Both the position numbers and the translations under genes were made by a program. 64,000 bases of DNA from Triatoma infestans (Eukaryota > Arthropoda > Insecta > Hemiptera > Reduviidae). Shown here piece after piece: positions 24,971 through 36,950 of the stretch. Below the pieces are notes generated by a model that saw only the letters and a program-made list of their open reading frames with translations, ran no database searches and was not told the DNA's origin. Location of the stretch: contig JAAEAF010006972.1 in the NCBI GenBank assembly GCA_011037195.1, forward strand, positions 1 to 64,000. Direction: 5' to 3'. Numbering within the stretch: position 1 is the stretch's first letter; each line of letters starts with the position of its first letter.

Positions 24971-26159
24971 TTTTCTATGATTTCCATAATTCTGCAGAAT
25001 ACAATAATGCTGAAAAATTGATTTTTTTTTCGTGCTTAATTTTGTGAACACCATCCTATTTTAGGCGTTCGCCCAAACATCAGGATGTGTATAGTTAAAC
25101 AGTGAGGAGATCGTTGCAGATAACTACTAAAATGCATGGTTAGATCATACCTTCACCTCACTTTGTAATCATCACTTATTTCGGCTGACTGAAACCTGAA
25201 ACTGGTCCAGTTATTTCGGGCTGACGGAAGCCTGAAATTGGTCCAATCTGTCAGCCCGACTTTTAAGAACATTACCAAAAAAGTGTATATAATCATTCTT
25301 CACGCACAATTTTATAGGTGCAGCAAATAAATATAGTTCAAGAAATATTAATTCTTGGGTACGTGGACTTTTTTTGTTTTCTTTATTTATGAATAATATT
25401 ATGGATAAACTTACATTTTTTTTCTTTATTAAATATACTGGAAGCATTATTTTCACTCATTGAAATTCATTTTGTTTGACGGAGAAGTAATGTCTTTTGC
25501 CCCGGCGCTATATAGTATGATGATCATAATAAAGTTTATTGCGTCATCAAATTTTTCAATTTTATTTTTATAGTGATTGCATAAAAAAAAAAAGTTAATT
25601 ATATAAGTTTAGAATAATAAATTTTTTAGGAAATTTATACGTATTTTATGATTTTTTGTCACAGAAATTTAATTAGGTAATTATTTTTCACATCAAATCA
25701 TGTGATTCAATCTCAGTGTTTCTTACTTACTTCATTTATTATAATTTTAAGTGTTAAATTTGGAATTTCACAGTTGGTTTTAGATTACACAATAAATACA
25801 GGATGGTGGGGATAATATCAGGGAAAGGATATCCAATTGTGGCTTACTACATTAATATTGCAGCCTACAACGCTTGTTTAATTTTAAGCAACTTAAATTT
25901 CAAGTATAATAGATTCCCCGAGAATGACTCTAAAAAACATTTAAAAAAAAAAATTGTATCAAATTAAAGTATAGTTAGCATTTTCAAGTTTAAAGTTATT
26001 TTCGAAGAAGACTGAAACCTATTCTGTTAATGTGGACTTACAGTACTATTATTCTCCGAATCTGGGATTCTAACATTATAATAGGTTGGTTATAGAAACA
26101 TAAATATTGTAAGAAATTGGTATTTTAAATAAAAGTCTAAAAGTTAAAGCGCCCAAAGA
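24971..26159. other. AT-rich sequence with a degenerate foldback arm
   Basis: A short remnant of the foldback arm occurs at ~25062-25090 (ttaggcgttcgcccaaacatcaggatg). Nearby, ggctgac(t/g)ga agcctgaa(a)ttggtcca occurs twice (25181-25207 and 25220-25245). No gene seen. Confidence 0.5.
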
Positions 26160-26600
26160 ATCGCCCGAAAGAGTAAATTTTCATGGAAAAAGTTGGAAAA
26201 AAAAATTCGAATAATTTTCAAGAAAATTGCGAAAAACTACTGAAAAAAAAAATAAAAATAAAATCGCCTCTTCCGTTGACGGATTTTGAACCGAAACGTT
26301 AGTATCCGATGATACCTAAACGGAATATCAATTCTGACATTTCTTACGATTTCTGTTTTTGTGATTAACCATTCGCGCAACCTCATAAAGGGCAAAGGTT
26401 TACCAGACGTCGATGTTTATTCGAAGTTTGCCGTCTAGTTTCTGGTTTTCACTCCCTAGGTTCGCTACTAGTAACACCCCATATTTGATTTTTTTTTCAC
26501 CATCTTGGATCAACACAGTTTTGCCCTCACGGGAAGAAAACACGTATTTCGGTGAAAATTAGAGCGATCGCAGTATTTCCTTTTGGAGTAGTAAAAGTAA
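26160..26600 (+). repeat. CTTCCGG-family repeat fragment
   Basis: Shows gaaaaagttggaaaaa, tcgcctcttccgttgacgga, gatacctaaacggaatatca, taaccattcgcgcaacc and acacgtatttcggtgaaaat, with an inserted stretch around 26385-26500. Confidence 0.65.
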
Positions 26601-26620
26601 AAAAAGGACTTGTTTTGTTT

Positions 26621-26960
26621 CAGTCTTCTAATAAACAAATATTAATTGAAGTTTGTATGTTTGGAAAGTTGTGATAGATAACATTACAAAAAAAAAGGCG
26701 TCATCTTTTTAAGAATTAATTTCCGCCACCTTTTATTAATTTATTTAACTAAAAGTCTCAGGCAGAATGCCCCCCCCCCCCCATGGTATTGAAAGACATA
26801 ATTATTCACTGTAGAGTGATCAAAGGAAAAGTAAATGATGTACATATTTTAGGGGACATTGCTACACATTCTTTACATAATAAAATTTTATATTTGCTGA
26901 TACTAAAAAGCTATGTTCATTTTCATATTGTCAATGCACTGAATGTCTAGGCGCAAAAAG
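26621..26960 (+). repeat. Repeat copy 2 (matches 24632-24966)
   Basis: About 340 bp nearly collinear with copy 1, same orientation, ~2 kb away. It shares gtttgtatgtttggaaagtt, gtagagtgatcaaaggaaaa, gtaaatgatgtacatatttt and ttcatattgtcaatgcactg. It differs by a C13 run at 26770-26782 where copy 1 has ggctccc. Peptide similarity around CRVIKGKVNDVHIL is kept. Confidence 0.85.
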
Positions 26961-27147
26961 CGGTGTTTGTAGTTCAAACTGGTGTTGTTAACCCCTAAAT
27001 TTGTTTACAAATTTTAATCATTTTTCTTCGTTTTTACTTTCCTTTATAAAAACAGTAAATGGTTAAAATGCCGAATGAACAGTGATCTTGAAAGATATAT
27101 TGTAGCTTCCTTGGTACTTTTCTTTATTAACATTGATTATTCGGTCT

Positions 27148-27231
27148 GTTTGACACGGATATCTGAGTCTGGACCACCGAGCTTATTACGTTTGACACGG
27201 ATATCTGAGTCTGGACCACTGAGCTTATTAC
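27148..27231 (+). repeat. 42-bp tandem duplication
   Basis: Two adjacent units (27148-27189 and 27190-27231) of gtttgacacggatatctgag tctggacca... differ by one base (accgag/actgag). 42 is divisible by 3, so the frame stays open through both, but the short ORF here is not otherwise supported. Confidence 0.95.
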
Positions 27232-28151
27232 GTGGTATACTGAATTCTATTCGCGGTCATCGCCTCAGATTTTTTTTTATGTGAATATAAAAAAATTATA
27301 ATGAAGTATGTTTGCTATCCGCCTCCGGCAGCTGATCGGTAATTGGCCCGTCTGAAAATTACTTAGTCATTATAATGAGTGTGCGTCCTTGTGAGCCCCT
27401 AGTTTGCCAATTTATAAATTAAACTCAATTAGTTGCACTCATCAAACGAATTTTTTCAGGTCTTTTGGTGGAATATGAGATGATTGGGTTATAAAAGTTG
27501 TATGGTTTTACTGAGATCCGCAGGTGCGCTAAGAAGCCTAAAGTAGTGACTAAAGTCCTTTCCTTCTGCCAAGTCATAGCCCTTTCTTCTTATACACTAT
27601 TAAGTACGCAGCTTGGTATTTGATCGTATCTTATTTGATCTAAGCCAAAGAACTTTATTGAAGTATTTTAAGTTTTTGCTATTGTTTTTCTTTTTTTCGG
27701 AAACAGCCCTTTTTTTTTTTAAACATTTTTCATAGAAAACTCACCAGTATTTTTCTGAATAAGTACAAAATACTTTTTTTTGTATTTCATTATATGAAGC
27801 GCAATATTATCATCGCTTTCTTAAGACTTGAACCTTATTGAGAGATAAGCGAGTACTATCTCCAAAAAGAGCTCAGAAATGAGAAAGAAATCAAAAAAGC
27901 TCTGGGTACCCTCCCAGAACCCCCCTAAGCTAACAACATTGCAAACTCTGGATTCTGGTCTAACCAGCAACTATATCTAGAAGGAGGAGAGTTATAAAGA
28001 ATTTTGGATCATGAATAAGAAGACGACGCGAAGGCTATCTAAACGACAGAGTAGGTGTATATGTATATGTTTTATTATCTAGCTGTAATTAATATTAGAT
28101 ATTGTTTACTGAAGACTTTCTTACCAGTTGAATAACATAGCCTGCTGAAGT
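27232..28151. other. No gene seen
   Basis: Mostly AT-rich. Around 27850-27970 a short frame reads EYYLQKELRNEKEIKKALGT, which could be a decayed transposon protein, but I cannot assign it. Confidence 0.35.
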
Positions 28152-28335
28152 GAAGGGATAGCTCAGTGGTAGCACGTTGAACTGGCGAAGTTCCGAGTTT
28201 GAGTCCAGCAGTGCTGCTCTTAGATTTTTCTCTTAATGGAAGCTTCTAAAGCCGACAATGGGCAGTGTAACATGACTAAACTATCCAGTTTCTCTGAGAA
28301 CGCTCCGCAATAACAAGGTCGCTTCAAGAAGTTTT
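28152..28335 (+). mobile_element. tRNA-derived SINE, degenerate copy
   Basis: Box A-like gatagctcagtggtagcac, degraded box B (gagtttgagtcca), then gctcttagatttttctctta and a decayed body (gacaatgggcagtg) as in the copies at 2527 and 47063. Confidence 0.75.
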
Positions 28336-29007
28336 TATATACGGCCAGTTAAGATGGCATGACCGAGTTCAAAATTTAATGATCATCATTATGCATCACT
28401 AGCGAAGATTTCCGACTATGAGGAAGAAAAAGTGTGATATGGCAGGATACTTAGCAGCATTTGCGATTAGGAAATCTCTGGAATCATGCTATAAACTTTT
28501 CAGGCAGATGAGAATGCTGACAACTTTTCAGAGTTCAATATCAGACTGCAATAAATGGCTCGACTATGTCGCCAAAATTACTAATTTGTAATCTCGAAAT
28601 TGATAAATCAGAAAAGAAAGTCGTGTGCGTAACTCATTCATATTAGTATTATTTTTTCATTATAAATAGAATTTTACACTGAAGAAGTTTTATTTCAATT
28701 TACAAATTAATTAGTTACTTTATTCGTAAGTTGTTTAGAATCAGAAAACTGCCAGTTTGTTAATTATTTTTGCTAATTAAATGATTAAACTTAATTTCTA
28801 AAAGTATACACATATTTTAATTGGAACTGTTAATTTAGGTTCTTTATGATGCCTTTAGGGGATCACAAGTTCTTTATTATATGGAAACATTTAATATGAG
28901 ATGTTATAATGTGTTTCTCAGTCTTAATCAGACTTTACAGTTGTCTCATTAAATAATACAACTTTTCAAAAACCAAACTCAGTAGTTTTTATGATTTCTA
29001 TAACTGT
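28336..29007. other. No gene seen
   Basis: Unassigned AT-rich sequence between the SINE and a possible exon. Confidence 0.45.
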
Positions 29008-29085
29008 TTGTTTTATTTTTATTTTTTTAAATTATCAAAGAAATATCTTTTATCTAATCTTAATTTTGTTTTGATTTGTTTCAGG

Positions 29086-29202
29086 ATGGAACTGAGTAAC
29101 ACATCTTTGTCGGCTCTGCTACGGACCCTTATCATTCTCTTGTCCAGTGTTTGTTTTAAACGCCAACTGGACGGAGAACTGATAAGGGCCTGTGGAATTT
29201 GA
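29086..29202 (+). other. Candidate short exon with signal-peptide-like product
   Basis: An acceptor-like gatttgtttcag (ending 29083) is followed by gATGG and 38 codons: MELSNTSLSALLRTLIILLS then SVCFKRQLDGELIRACGI and a stop. The start looks like a secretion signal with a dibasic KR after it. I do not recognise the family. LIRACG faintly recalls insulin/relaxin B chains, but the defining first cysteine pattern is absent. It could be chance in AT-rich DNA. Confidence 0.2.
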
Positions 29203-29399
29203 GCTTTTACTACTTATTTCTGCTAATCTACAAAATGAAGAAAAATCTACAACCATCCAAAAATTTATTTCTTTAAGAACAGAATAATTTTGAGAAAAAG
29301 TGTTTTAAGGTGTATGTAGTAGTCTCTTTATATATAAGTATATTTAAATTAAATTAATTAAGTATTTTTCTCAAGAAGTTTATTTATATTTAAAAAAAA

Positions 29400-30290
29400 A
29401 ATTGAAAAAACTAATCATCGCTTCGGCATGCGACACAATGGGACTTCTCTACAAACTAGACTCAATCCTAATACCACTTTACATTCAAGCAATATTGACA
29501 TCATTTTGTATAGGACAAAACATTTGAAGTAAGAATTAATTTCGAACTTCTGGAAACGACGAAGCAAACATCATCAAGGCTCAGTTGTTAGTCCCACCCT
29601 CTTTACATTTTACACACACGGTATTCCTATATTCAATACTTTTATTCTTATCACTTAACGCATGACACCCTTCTTCACTCAAGACATCACAAACTTTCTG
29701 AAGCTGTGGATAATCAACAAACTTCATTAAACAAAATAACACAAACGTATAAAAGATAGGCAAAAAATTTTACACTTGATTTCTACTCTTGTTAGTAGAA
29801 TGCATCCAACTAAAACTTTAAAAATTAACAACTGACGAACAGCGAAAGACGAAACCCTCAAATTCCTTGAATTACTACTTAACACAAACTAAAACCAGGT
29901 CTCCGCACAGAGCACAAAAAATAAGCAGGCTTAGCAAATTTTCAGACAGCTCTATCCCTTAATTTAAGAAATAGACGCCACTGAAACCGCTACACACTTT
30001 TACTGATGTCCACCTGCCCTGTATGGATGGCGGCTGATGAGACTGCAGTAAACAGATTACAAGTTTTCCATAATATAGTACTAACCATCTCCTTGGGAGC
30101 ACCGTGGTTTATACGAAACGAACAAATTCATAAGATGTTAGAAATCCCAAAAATCAAAAGACTTTATAGATAGGACTGCAATCAAATTTCTAAACAAACT
30201 ACAGAAGTGGAAAGAAATACCAATTCGAACAGAAAACAGTCTGACGACTAAAACCTAAACCACTCCAGGACATACTCCCAAGATATAACT
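29400..30290 (+). mobile_element. Jockey-like LINE remnant, C-terminal part of reverse transcriptase
   Basis: Decayed frames contain GSVVSPTLFTFYTHGIPIFN (as in QGSVLSPxLFxxYxxDIP), LKIN/TDEQRK pieces and NRLQVFHNIVLTISLGAPWF followed by IRNEQIHKMLEIPKIKR, the typical thumb region (NKxLRxIxxAPWFVRNxxIHxDLxIPxI). Many stops and frameshifts. The catalytic block is largely destroyed. Confidence 0.75.
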
Positions 30291-31249
30291 ATCAATTAAC
30301 ATTTCTTTATAGTGTAAATATTTTGTTATATTTTTTGTGATTTAATTTTGTAAGGTAGAAATAAGCTGCCAACCAAATAAAAATATTTTTCTCCTTCAAA
30401 TAAAAATGTTGCATCTACAGAGATGGTAGAAAACTAAGACCCAAATCAGTAACATATAATATGCAAAAACAGATATTTAAGTTGTTCTAAAGTTACCACA
30501 TTTCCTGCTTACACTTTATTTCAATTTTTTATTCTCTATCAAGTATTTTTTAAGTATGAAGAACATTGCTTTTTCATATTGAATGTGTATACATATTGAT
30601 AAGATAAGAGGAGTTCTCCCACAACGTTGGCCTATTGATATGTGTTTAATTTTATGTGTTAGATTGAAAGAAATGTTTCATATTATAGTTATTGTAACAT
30701 ATTACTTAACTGATTGCTTATAACTTATTTTATTTCAGGAAATTTCTTGTGACTTATTTTTGTTTTAAATTGTTTAAAAATCAAGAGAAAATAAGTATAT
30801 ATGAAGTGCAGTCAAAATAGATTAGGATCTATGCAAACAATAAAACAATAAATAGTTTTAAAAATAATTTATTGAATATTTTCCTGCATCAAGATATGTA
30901 ATTCTCCTTTGCTTAATTAAGATATCCAATCACTTCTGTTAATTTTCAAACAAATTTCATACTATTATTTTGAGAAAGGGTCACACTGCTAATAGATGAT
31001 TTAACTGGTTACTTTTAAAAATTATACTCAGGCGAGAAAATAAAAGGCAAAAGTAGCATATTGTTTTAAGCAAAAAAAATCAAGAAGGCAGTTAGCAGCC
31101 AAATGTTTTTTTACTTTCCTTTACTACTTGCTATACGTAAGAGGACTATTAAGGGTCTAATTTTTCGAAATTCATTTCATCCAGGAAAAAAGAAAATGGC
31201 AACAGCTAGAAGATGTTGAATTTGATATTCACAGGATAGAAGATAAGAA
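30291..31249. other. AT-rich sequence without an identified gene
   Basis: No coding or structural signal recognised. Confidence 0.5.
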
Positions 31250-32165
31250 AGTAGTTCAATCTTTAAATACTTTTAAAGTATCTTCATATTATAAAGGTGA
31301 TAAGTATTGTAATGAAATGGTACTTTCGAGGAAAGTTTAACGTTGCCGCTACCCAGGAAAACTCGATAAAACCATTTTTTCCGTACAAATGATTCAAATA
31401 AAAAATGATAAGCTGCTTTATGTGTGTAGATAATATTCGAAGTTTAAAGAACAAATGGAATGATGCCATTTTCCAGATAATTGCAAAAAAAAAAAATGTA
31501 AAAACTGTAAGGGTGTTGTGAGGAGATGTAGGTTGTTGCTTGATGAGTGATAATTGATAAATAACACCTTAAGATTTGGTTTAAGATATATAATTGATAT
31601 ATATGTATATGACTGACTGCCAAGGACTTTACACTAACTGAACTGACAGACTGACGTGGCTAAGAAGATATGAACGGAGCGATGTTAAACTGATGTGTAA
31701 ATCAACAGAATTCTATCTGAATGATGTCTCATTGCCTATCTCTCATATATATATACTGGCCGAGCCTCTCCTCTCTTTGCGAGAGGGGCTGTTTCTCTCC
31801 GCTAGAGTGGATGAGTGGTGGGGGTTCACTACCCCTACATCATCCCCCTCCTGAAATAATTTTTCGTTTGCGAAAAATTAGCGTTGGTAGCTTGGCTGAA
31901 ATGATGATTATGATGCTGTTGAATTTGTAGCATATGTGGCTAGTGATATGCGACTTGGCAGTCAGTCATATACATATATATCAATTATATATCTTAAACC
32001 ATCTTACGGTGTTATTATCACTCATCAAGCAACAACCTACATCTCCTCACAACACCCTTACAAAACCATTCAGTAAAGTCGCACTTCCAGTTGATGAATT
32101 TCGACCAAACCTTATTGTCAGGCGGTGATGGTACCTAAAATGAATATCAAGTTTCAGTTGCCTGC
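31250..32165 (+). repeat. CTTCCGG-family copy split by a TIR element
   Basis: Left part 31310-31505 (aatggtactttcgagg, atgatgccattttccagata, ttgcaaaaaa) and right part 32063-32165 (aaaccattcagtaaagtcgc, acttccagttgatgaatttc, gatggtacctaaaatgaata) join naturally when the element at 31506-32062 is removed, since ...ttgcaaaaaa...cattcagtaaag is the normal family order. Confidence 0.75.
31506..32062. mobile_element. TIR element (MITE-like or solo-LTR-like), ~557 bp
   Basis: Arms 31506-31625 and 31953-32062 are near-perfect inverted repeats: tgtaagggtgttgtgaggag, atgtaggttgttgcttgatg ... gactgactgccaag against cttggcagtcagtc ... acaacacccttaca. The left arm carries a few extra bases (attgataa). 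It begins TG and ends CA. There is no transposase inside. The flank aaaac on the left and aaaacc on the right may be a short target duplication, but the border is ambiguous. Confidence 0.88.
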
Positions 32166-34084
32166 GATTATAAGAAGGCTCCGGGGGACACAATACATAG
32201 GTAACAGTAAACTGTGCCCTTCAAACAAAATAAACTTGTATCGTTGCAAAAACTCTGTTATAATTTAACCAAATACTCCACTCTATATATTTGGTTATAA
32301 TATTATTTTCTTTTTTAGATTAATAAAATAATCCTTTAGATTAGAATTTTAGATCTTTAATAATTAATGAAAAATCACATAGAGTAGCAAAAATTAATGA
32401 TGATTATGTTACCAAGACAATATATTAAATTCTAAATGTTAAAAATGAAATACTAATTATTTTAATTAGCCAATTGTAGTTGTGAAATGCAGCTCTTGTT
32501 GCAAGTGCACCAAGCTTATTTGTTAGCAAAAGCAGAACATAGAAGTGAAATTTTAAATGGATCTTGCTTTACATCATCCTGCGGCTGGGCTGGCATGAAA
32601 ATCAAGAGCGTGACAATATTTAGGATTAAAATCTGATTTTTTAACCATGTGATGGGCAAGCATTAGTGAAAATCTTAATCTTTAAAATAAATATAAGATC
32701 TTTGATTGGTATTTTTTTTTTAAATAATGAAGGCGCGTTAAGATCTTAATTCTTTGGCGGAGATTCAATTTGGGCTAGTCTTGTAAGTTTTTATCAAACA
32801 GACCAATATTATTACTGATCGTTTAAACGCAGATATTCTTAATATAATGCATTATTTTAGGGGGGATATCATGTAAGCAATTGTAAAATATTCGAATCAC
32901 AATTTGTTAAATTCACTATTCCCTACCGTTTGGGTGACTCAATGGCTTGTGGTTCAGAGCAGTTCTGACGTTACTATGGCCGATGTTTCCCCATGTTTGG
33001 CAGATGGCCAAACTAGTAATGCAGTTCTGGGCCAGTGAACCTCCTAAATCTTGGTACAGCATTTGTGGCTTAAGCTATTTATTAACCGTTAGCAAGTTAA
33101 TATGTTGCCTTATTTATCTGAAAGCCTTCGAGGTTGCATTTATGTGGAAAAAAGAATATTTTAGTACTTTTCCAAAAAATAGAAATATCTAGACAATTCT
33201 ACGTTAAAGATAACTCTTAAAGGATACATACTATTGAGGTTCGGGCGGCTCCTATTTATTCCGTAAAAATACTTTACGGATACTTTTATTTTTTCTAATT
33301 CTTTTAAATAACTTGATTGTTGCTTTACAAATATTTAGTGGTTCAATGTGCATGATTATTGTTTAGGTAATTCTTAAATTGACACGGTTAACCTCTAAAT
33401 TGGTTAGAGGAATTAGTATGCACACAGACAATTGATGTCAATTAGTTAACTTGATGAAAGTCATAGAGTAACTCATACTGTTAACCAAAATTATTTAGTT
33501 TTCGGATTAATGAACTTTATATGTTTCTTTTACAATGGTGTAGAGCTTTTCTAATTTTTTTTTGTTTTCTTTTTTTCTTATATTAAGAAGGGTAACTAGA
33601 ACAAGAATTTTGAGACTTTTAGAAAATTCAGAACCTTTGAAATTTGTCAACATTCTGATCATAGTAAATATATGCCGGGAAAAAAAGCAACAATTCTGTT
33701 TTAGTAATATCTAAAAAAAAAAAAACTCTGATAAATGTTAGCGCTTTCATTCGATCTATTACAATATCCTTATTACAATAAGTACCTGCCATAGGAAATT
33801 CGCATTTTGTTTTCTAATTTAGCAGAACAAGATATTTTTATAGTAGACATAGTTTTTTACGGTATCATCGACATTTTCAGCCACCCTAAGTTATATATTA
33901 TATTGTTTGTAATGCGCTGAATTCAGTATATTCTTGCTTATCAAAATACATTATCGAAATATTTATAACGTTCATAGACAACATAACGATGCTACAATAG
34001 ACCTACATAATTACGATTACCCTTGAGAACGGTGCTTTTCCAATGATATAGGTATATATATATAATAATTATAATATATATTGA
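32166..34084. other. No gene seen
   Basis: AT-rich. A slightly GC-richer stretch at 32930-33050 supports an 81-codon frame (32947-33192) with no recognisable domain, which I do not call. Confidence 0.45.
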
Positions 34085-34650
34085 CCAAAAAAGATCGTTA
34101 GGTTCTGGGATGATAGCATCGCAGTCCGTGAGGCGGTGTATTGGAGTTTCTCATCTCCCCACATAATCTGCAGGTGCTATCGTGTGATTGGCCCAGCCTC
34201 TTCAGTTGCCTCCCGAGGCTACAATGCTCCGTGAGGAAATCATATTTTCTCTTTCTTTTTCTCGAAAAGACCGGTCGTTTATTTCACAGAAGGGTTCAGA
34301 CGAAGTACTAAAAAGAGAGATGCAGCGCCTTTCCTTGCCAAGGTGTGTGCCATCTCATTTCCTTCCACGCCAATGTAGAGGGTAACTTTATTGTTCCTGC
34401 CCCGGTCATTGAGATACTATGCCATTTTTGAACTGATGAAAAATAAGCTCAATGCTTTAATGGCGGCCTGGCTACTATCGGATAGGATTACAATCTCTTG
34501 TTTCCGAAATTTCTTGTCGAGGTTAAACTGGTCACACCTTCCGATTGCGTGAATTTCCTCTGGAAAATGTTGCGAAACTTGCCCATAGACTCCGAGTATT
34601 TGACCCTGGCCTAAACTCTCCGGCCTCAGGCATCTCATTCATCCATTTTG
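34085..34650 (-). mobile_element. LINE remnant, RNase H domain
   Basis: The minus strand reads VYGQVSQHFPEEIHAIGRCD then QFNLDKKFRKQEIVILSDSS and QAAIKALSLF: the E...SDSQAAIKAL core of an RNase H domain of an R1/Jockey/I-type LINE (with one extra Ser in SDSSQAA). Continuing with a frameshift come GVEGNEMAHTLARKGA and a CRLCGE zinc-knuckle-like piece near 34160. Stops and shifts make it a pseudogene. Confidence 0.8.
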
Positions 34651-36185
34651 CCGTTGTGCCGTCCAGTCAGTCCTTTTTCAATTAGGCCTTAGATGTTGTC
34701 GAATGCACCTTCTTTGTCTAGAAAGGAGGCCCATTGGCACAGATGGCCGTTTCTTTGACATCAGGAGTCCTCTGGATGACATCCGTCAGCTGATACAGAA
34801 CGCCTGAAATGCTTAAGCCTTGAGATTCGTACGTTGCCCATAGCATAACGTACATAATTATATGTAATGTGCTTTTATAAATGGCAGTGTGTTACAACAA
34901 TGTATTCTCCTGTACTAGTAATGTAATATATCTTTTAAAGTGAAACCAATTTCGTGTAAATAGCTCTCCCAATATTAATTAGAAATCAATTGGGGAATAA
35001 TTCGTAATAAAAGCTAGACAAGAGTATTCAAAATAATATTTAGGTTAGTTCCTTTTATTATGGACAAGCAAATGAGGAAAGGCAAGTAAGCACCACCAGT
35101 TGTTGCAAGCGATAATCACCATTATCGTATCAGTGATTATAATATATTATGTAAATAACTGCTCAGATACCACATCTTAACGATAAGCTCTGTCAAATGG
35201 AACAGGAATTGAATCAGTTCTGAAAATATTATGGCCACGTTGCTTAAAAAAAAAAAATATTACACTCAGTTTTTTATAATTGCTGCCCAGATTTCGCGGG
35301 GATATATTATCCTGTAGTCTTCCATGTTCATCGCTGTTAACAATAAATCATAATCCTAACGAATTAAAATAAACTATTTGCTGACATTGTGTAGTAGCAA
35401 CAAAAAAAATATAGTAATTAGGAGCTACTTTCGAATATCCTTTAAAAAAGAAAGGAAATGTCACATTTTCTTAAATGAAATTAATTAGGATTTCTAAATT
35501 AGGTGGAAAAAAAAACAGAAGGTAAGGCATTTTCTAACTCACCAATAAGCATAGAATCTGGAAGTCAACGTAATTTGTTAGTATATTTTGGCAAGTGAGT
35601 AGTTGGTTTGGCAGCAGTAACATTTCTTAAGTACGAGTTACATTATGCAAACATCTCTGCTCCCTACTTTGGAATACATTTATATGGTGGTCTGGCTTTA
35701 AAGCTGAATTATTTCTTAGGTTGTTTTATGTAGAAATGGGGTACTATTGTTTTATATTAATTACCTTTTCTATGTAAATATAACAACCTAACAAGAAGGA
35801 ATAGTACAAGCAAATAGTTTACTTTGTGCGCAACGCTGAATTGAATTATTAATCAATGAAAGTGCTCTTCTTAACATAGTTTGTGGAAAATTTTATATTG
35901 GCGTCTTATAAATGATACGCCTTGGTGTCATTGTATATTCTTAATTAAAATGTATTTTTTAAAAATTTACAAATTGATGGCTCAGGAATCGAACTCTGTA
36001 TCTGTTCTATTTATTGTACTTTTGAACTCTTCGGAGAGCCCAGGCAGCACTGTCAAGAATTTCTTGCCTTATTAGCCTCAGCAGCTTACTGCCTGGTGAT
36101 GTTTTGCGAAAGAATATGCCGGAAGCAGGGACGACAGATTCGACGCACTTCAGTAATAATAAAAAATCTGATGTAAAACATTCAT
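34651..36185. other. No gene seen
   Basis: The first ~200 bp are less AT-rich and may be further decayed LINE sequence upstream of the RNase H on the minus strand. The rest is AT-rich with no recognised feature. Confidence 0.4.
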
Positions 36186-36950
36186 ACGACTTTCTCTTAC
36201 TGCGATTTAAATAGAAAACTTATAATTTTTACAATGTCTTCAATATTTTTGAAGAAGCATGATCTTCCAGCCCTCAGAACCTCTCTAAAATAAATTTCCT
36301 CGGAAAACTGTTTCAACATAACTTATAGGTCTCTGCATGTATGGTAAGTATGTACACCAACCAATGTTAGTGTAACCCGTTGATGCCTTCTTGAAGAAAG
36401 TCGCAAAAAACATTAAAGTTGCAGTTTCGGTCAACCGATTTTCTTCAAACTCGGAATTTTGACATCACATTTATTCTTAATTAATATTATTTAGATGATA
36501 GAGTAGTATAATAAACTAAGAAGGCAATTTACAGGAGAACATAACCCTTCCCCTCACCCAAAACCTCTTAAATGAATTTTTCCCAAAAAACAGTTGCAAA
36601 TAAAAGTCATGGACCATCACGCGCATGTAGTGCATATACAAAGTTTACCAAAAATCGTTGTAGCCATTTTCGAAAAAATTGCAAAAAAAACATTCAGTAA
36701 ATGGTTTTTCCGGTTTACCGATTTTGATGAAAACCTTATTGACCTGACTTATACTGAACATCCAAGTATTAACTTTCTTCGGTTTTTCATTTTTCAATTA
36801 TACTGACCATATACATACACAGACCAGTTTCCAAAAAGCACTTTTTTAGATTCAGGAGACATCAAATGTAATTTCCGAGGCAAACGGGATATCGAAAATT
36901 TGACATGATAGCAATACTTTCTCTCATAGTAGTAAGAGAAAATAAAAAAC
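36186..36950 (+). repeat. CTTCCGG-family copy with both ends visible
   Basis: Opens with gactttctcttactgcgatt and closes with gatagcaatactttctctca tagtagtaagagaaaataaa, so the end is itself a small palindrome of the opening motif. Inside: gttgcagtttcggtcaaccg, tagatgatagagtagtataa, aacataacccttcccctcac, aatggtttttccggtttacc, gatatcgaaaatttgacatg. About 765 bp, without coding content. It is the best specimen for defining the family. Confidence 0.75.

Noticed and set aside
27075..27284. 69-codon frame across the 42-bp tandem repeat
   Set aside because: The frame stays open only because the duplicated unit is 42 bp; no homology, start context or splice evidence.
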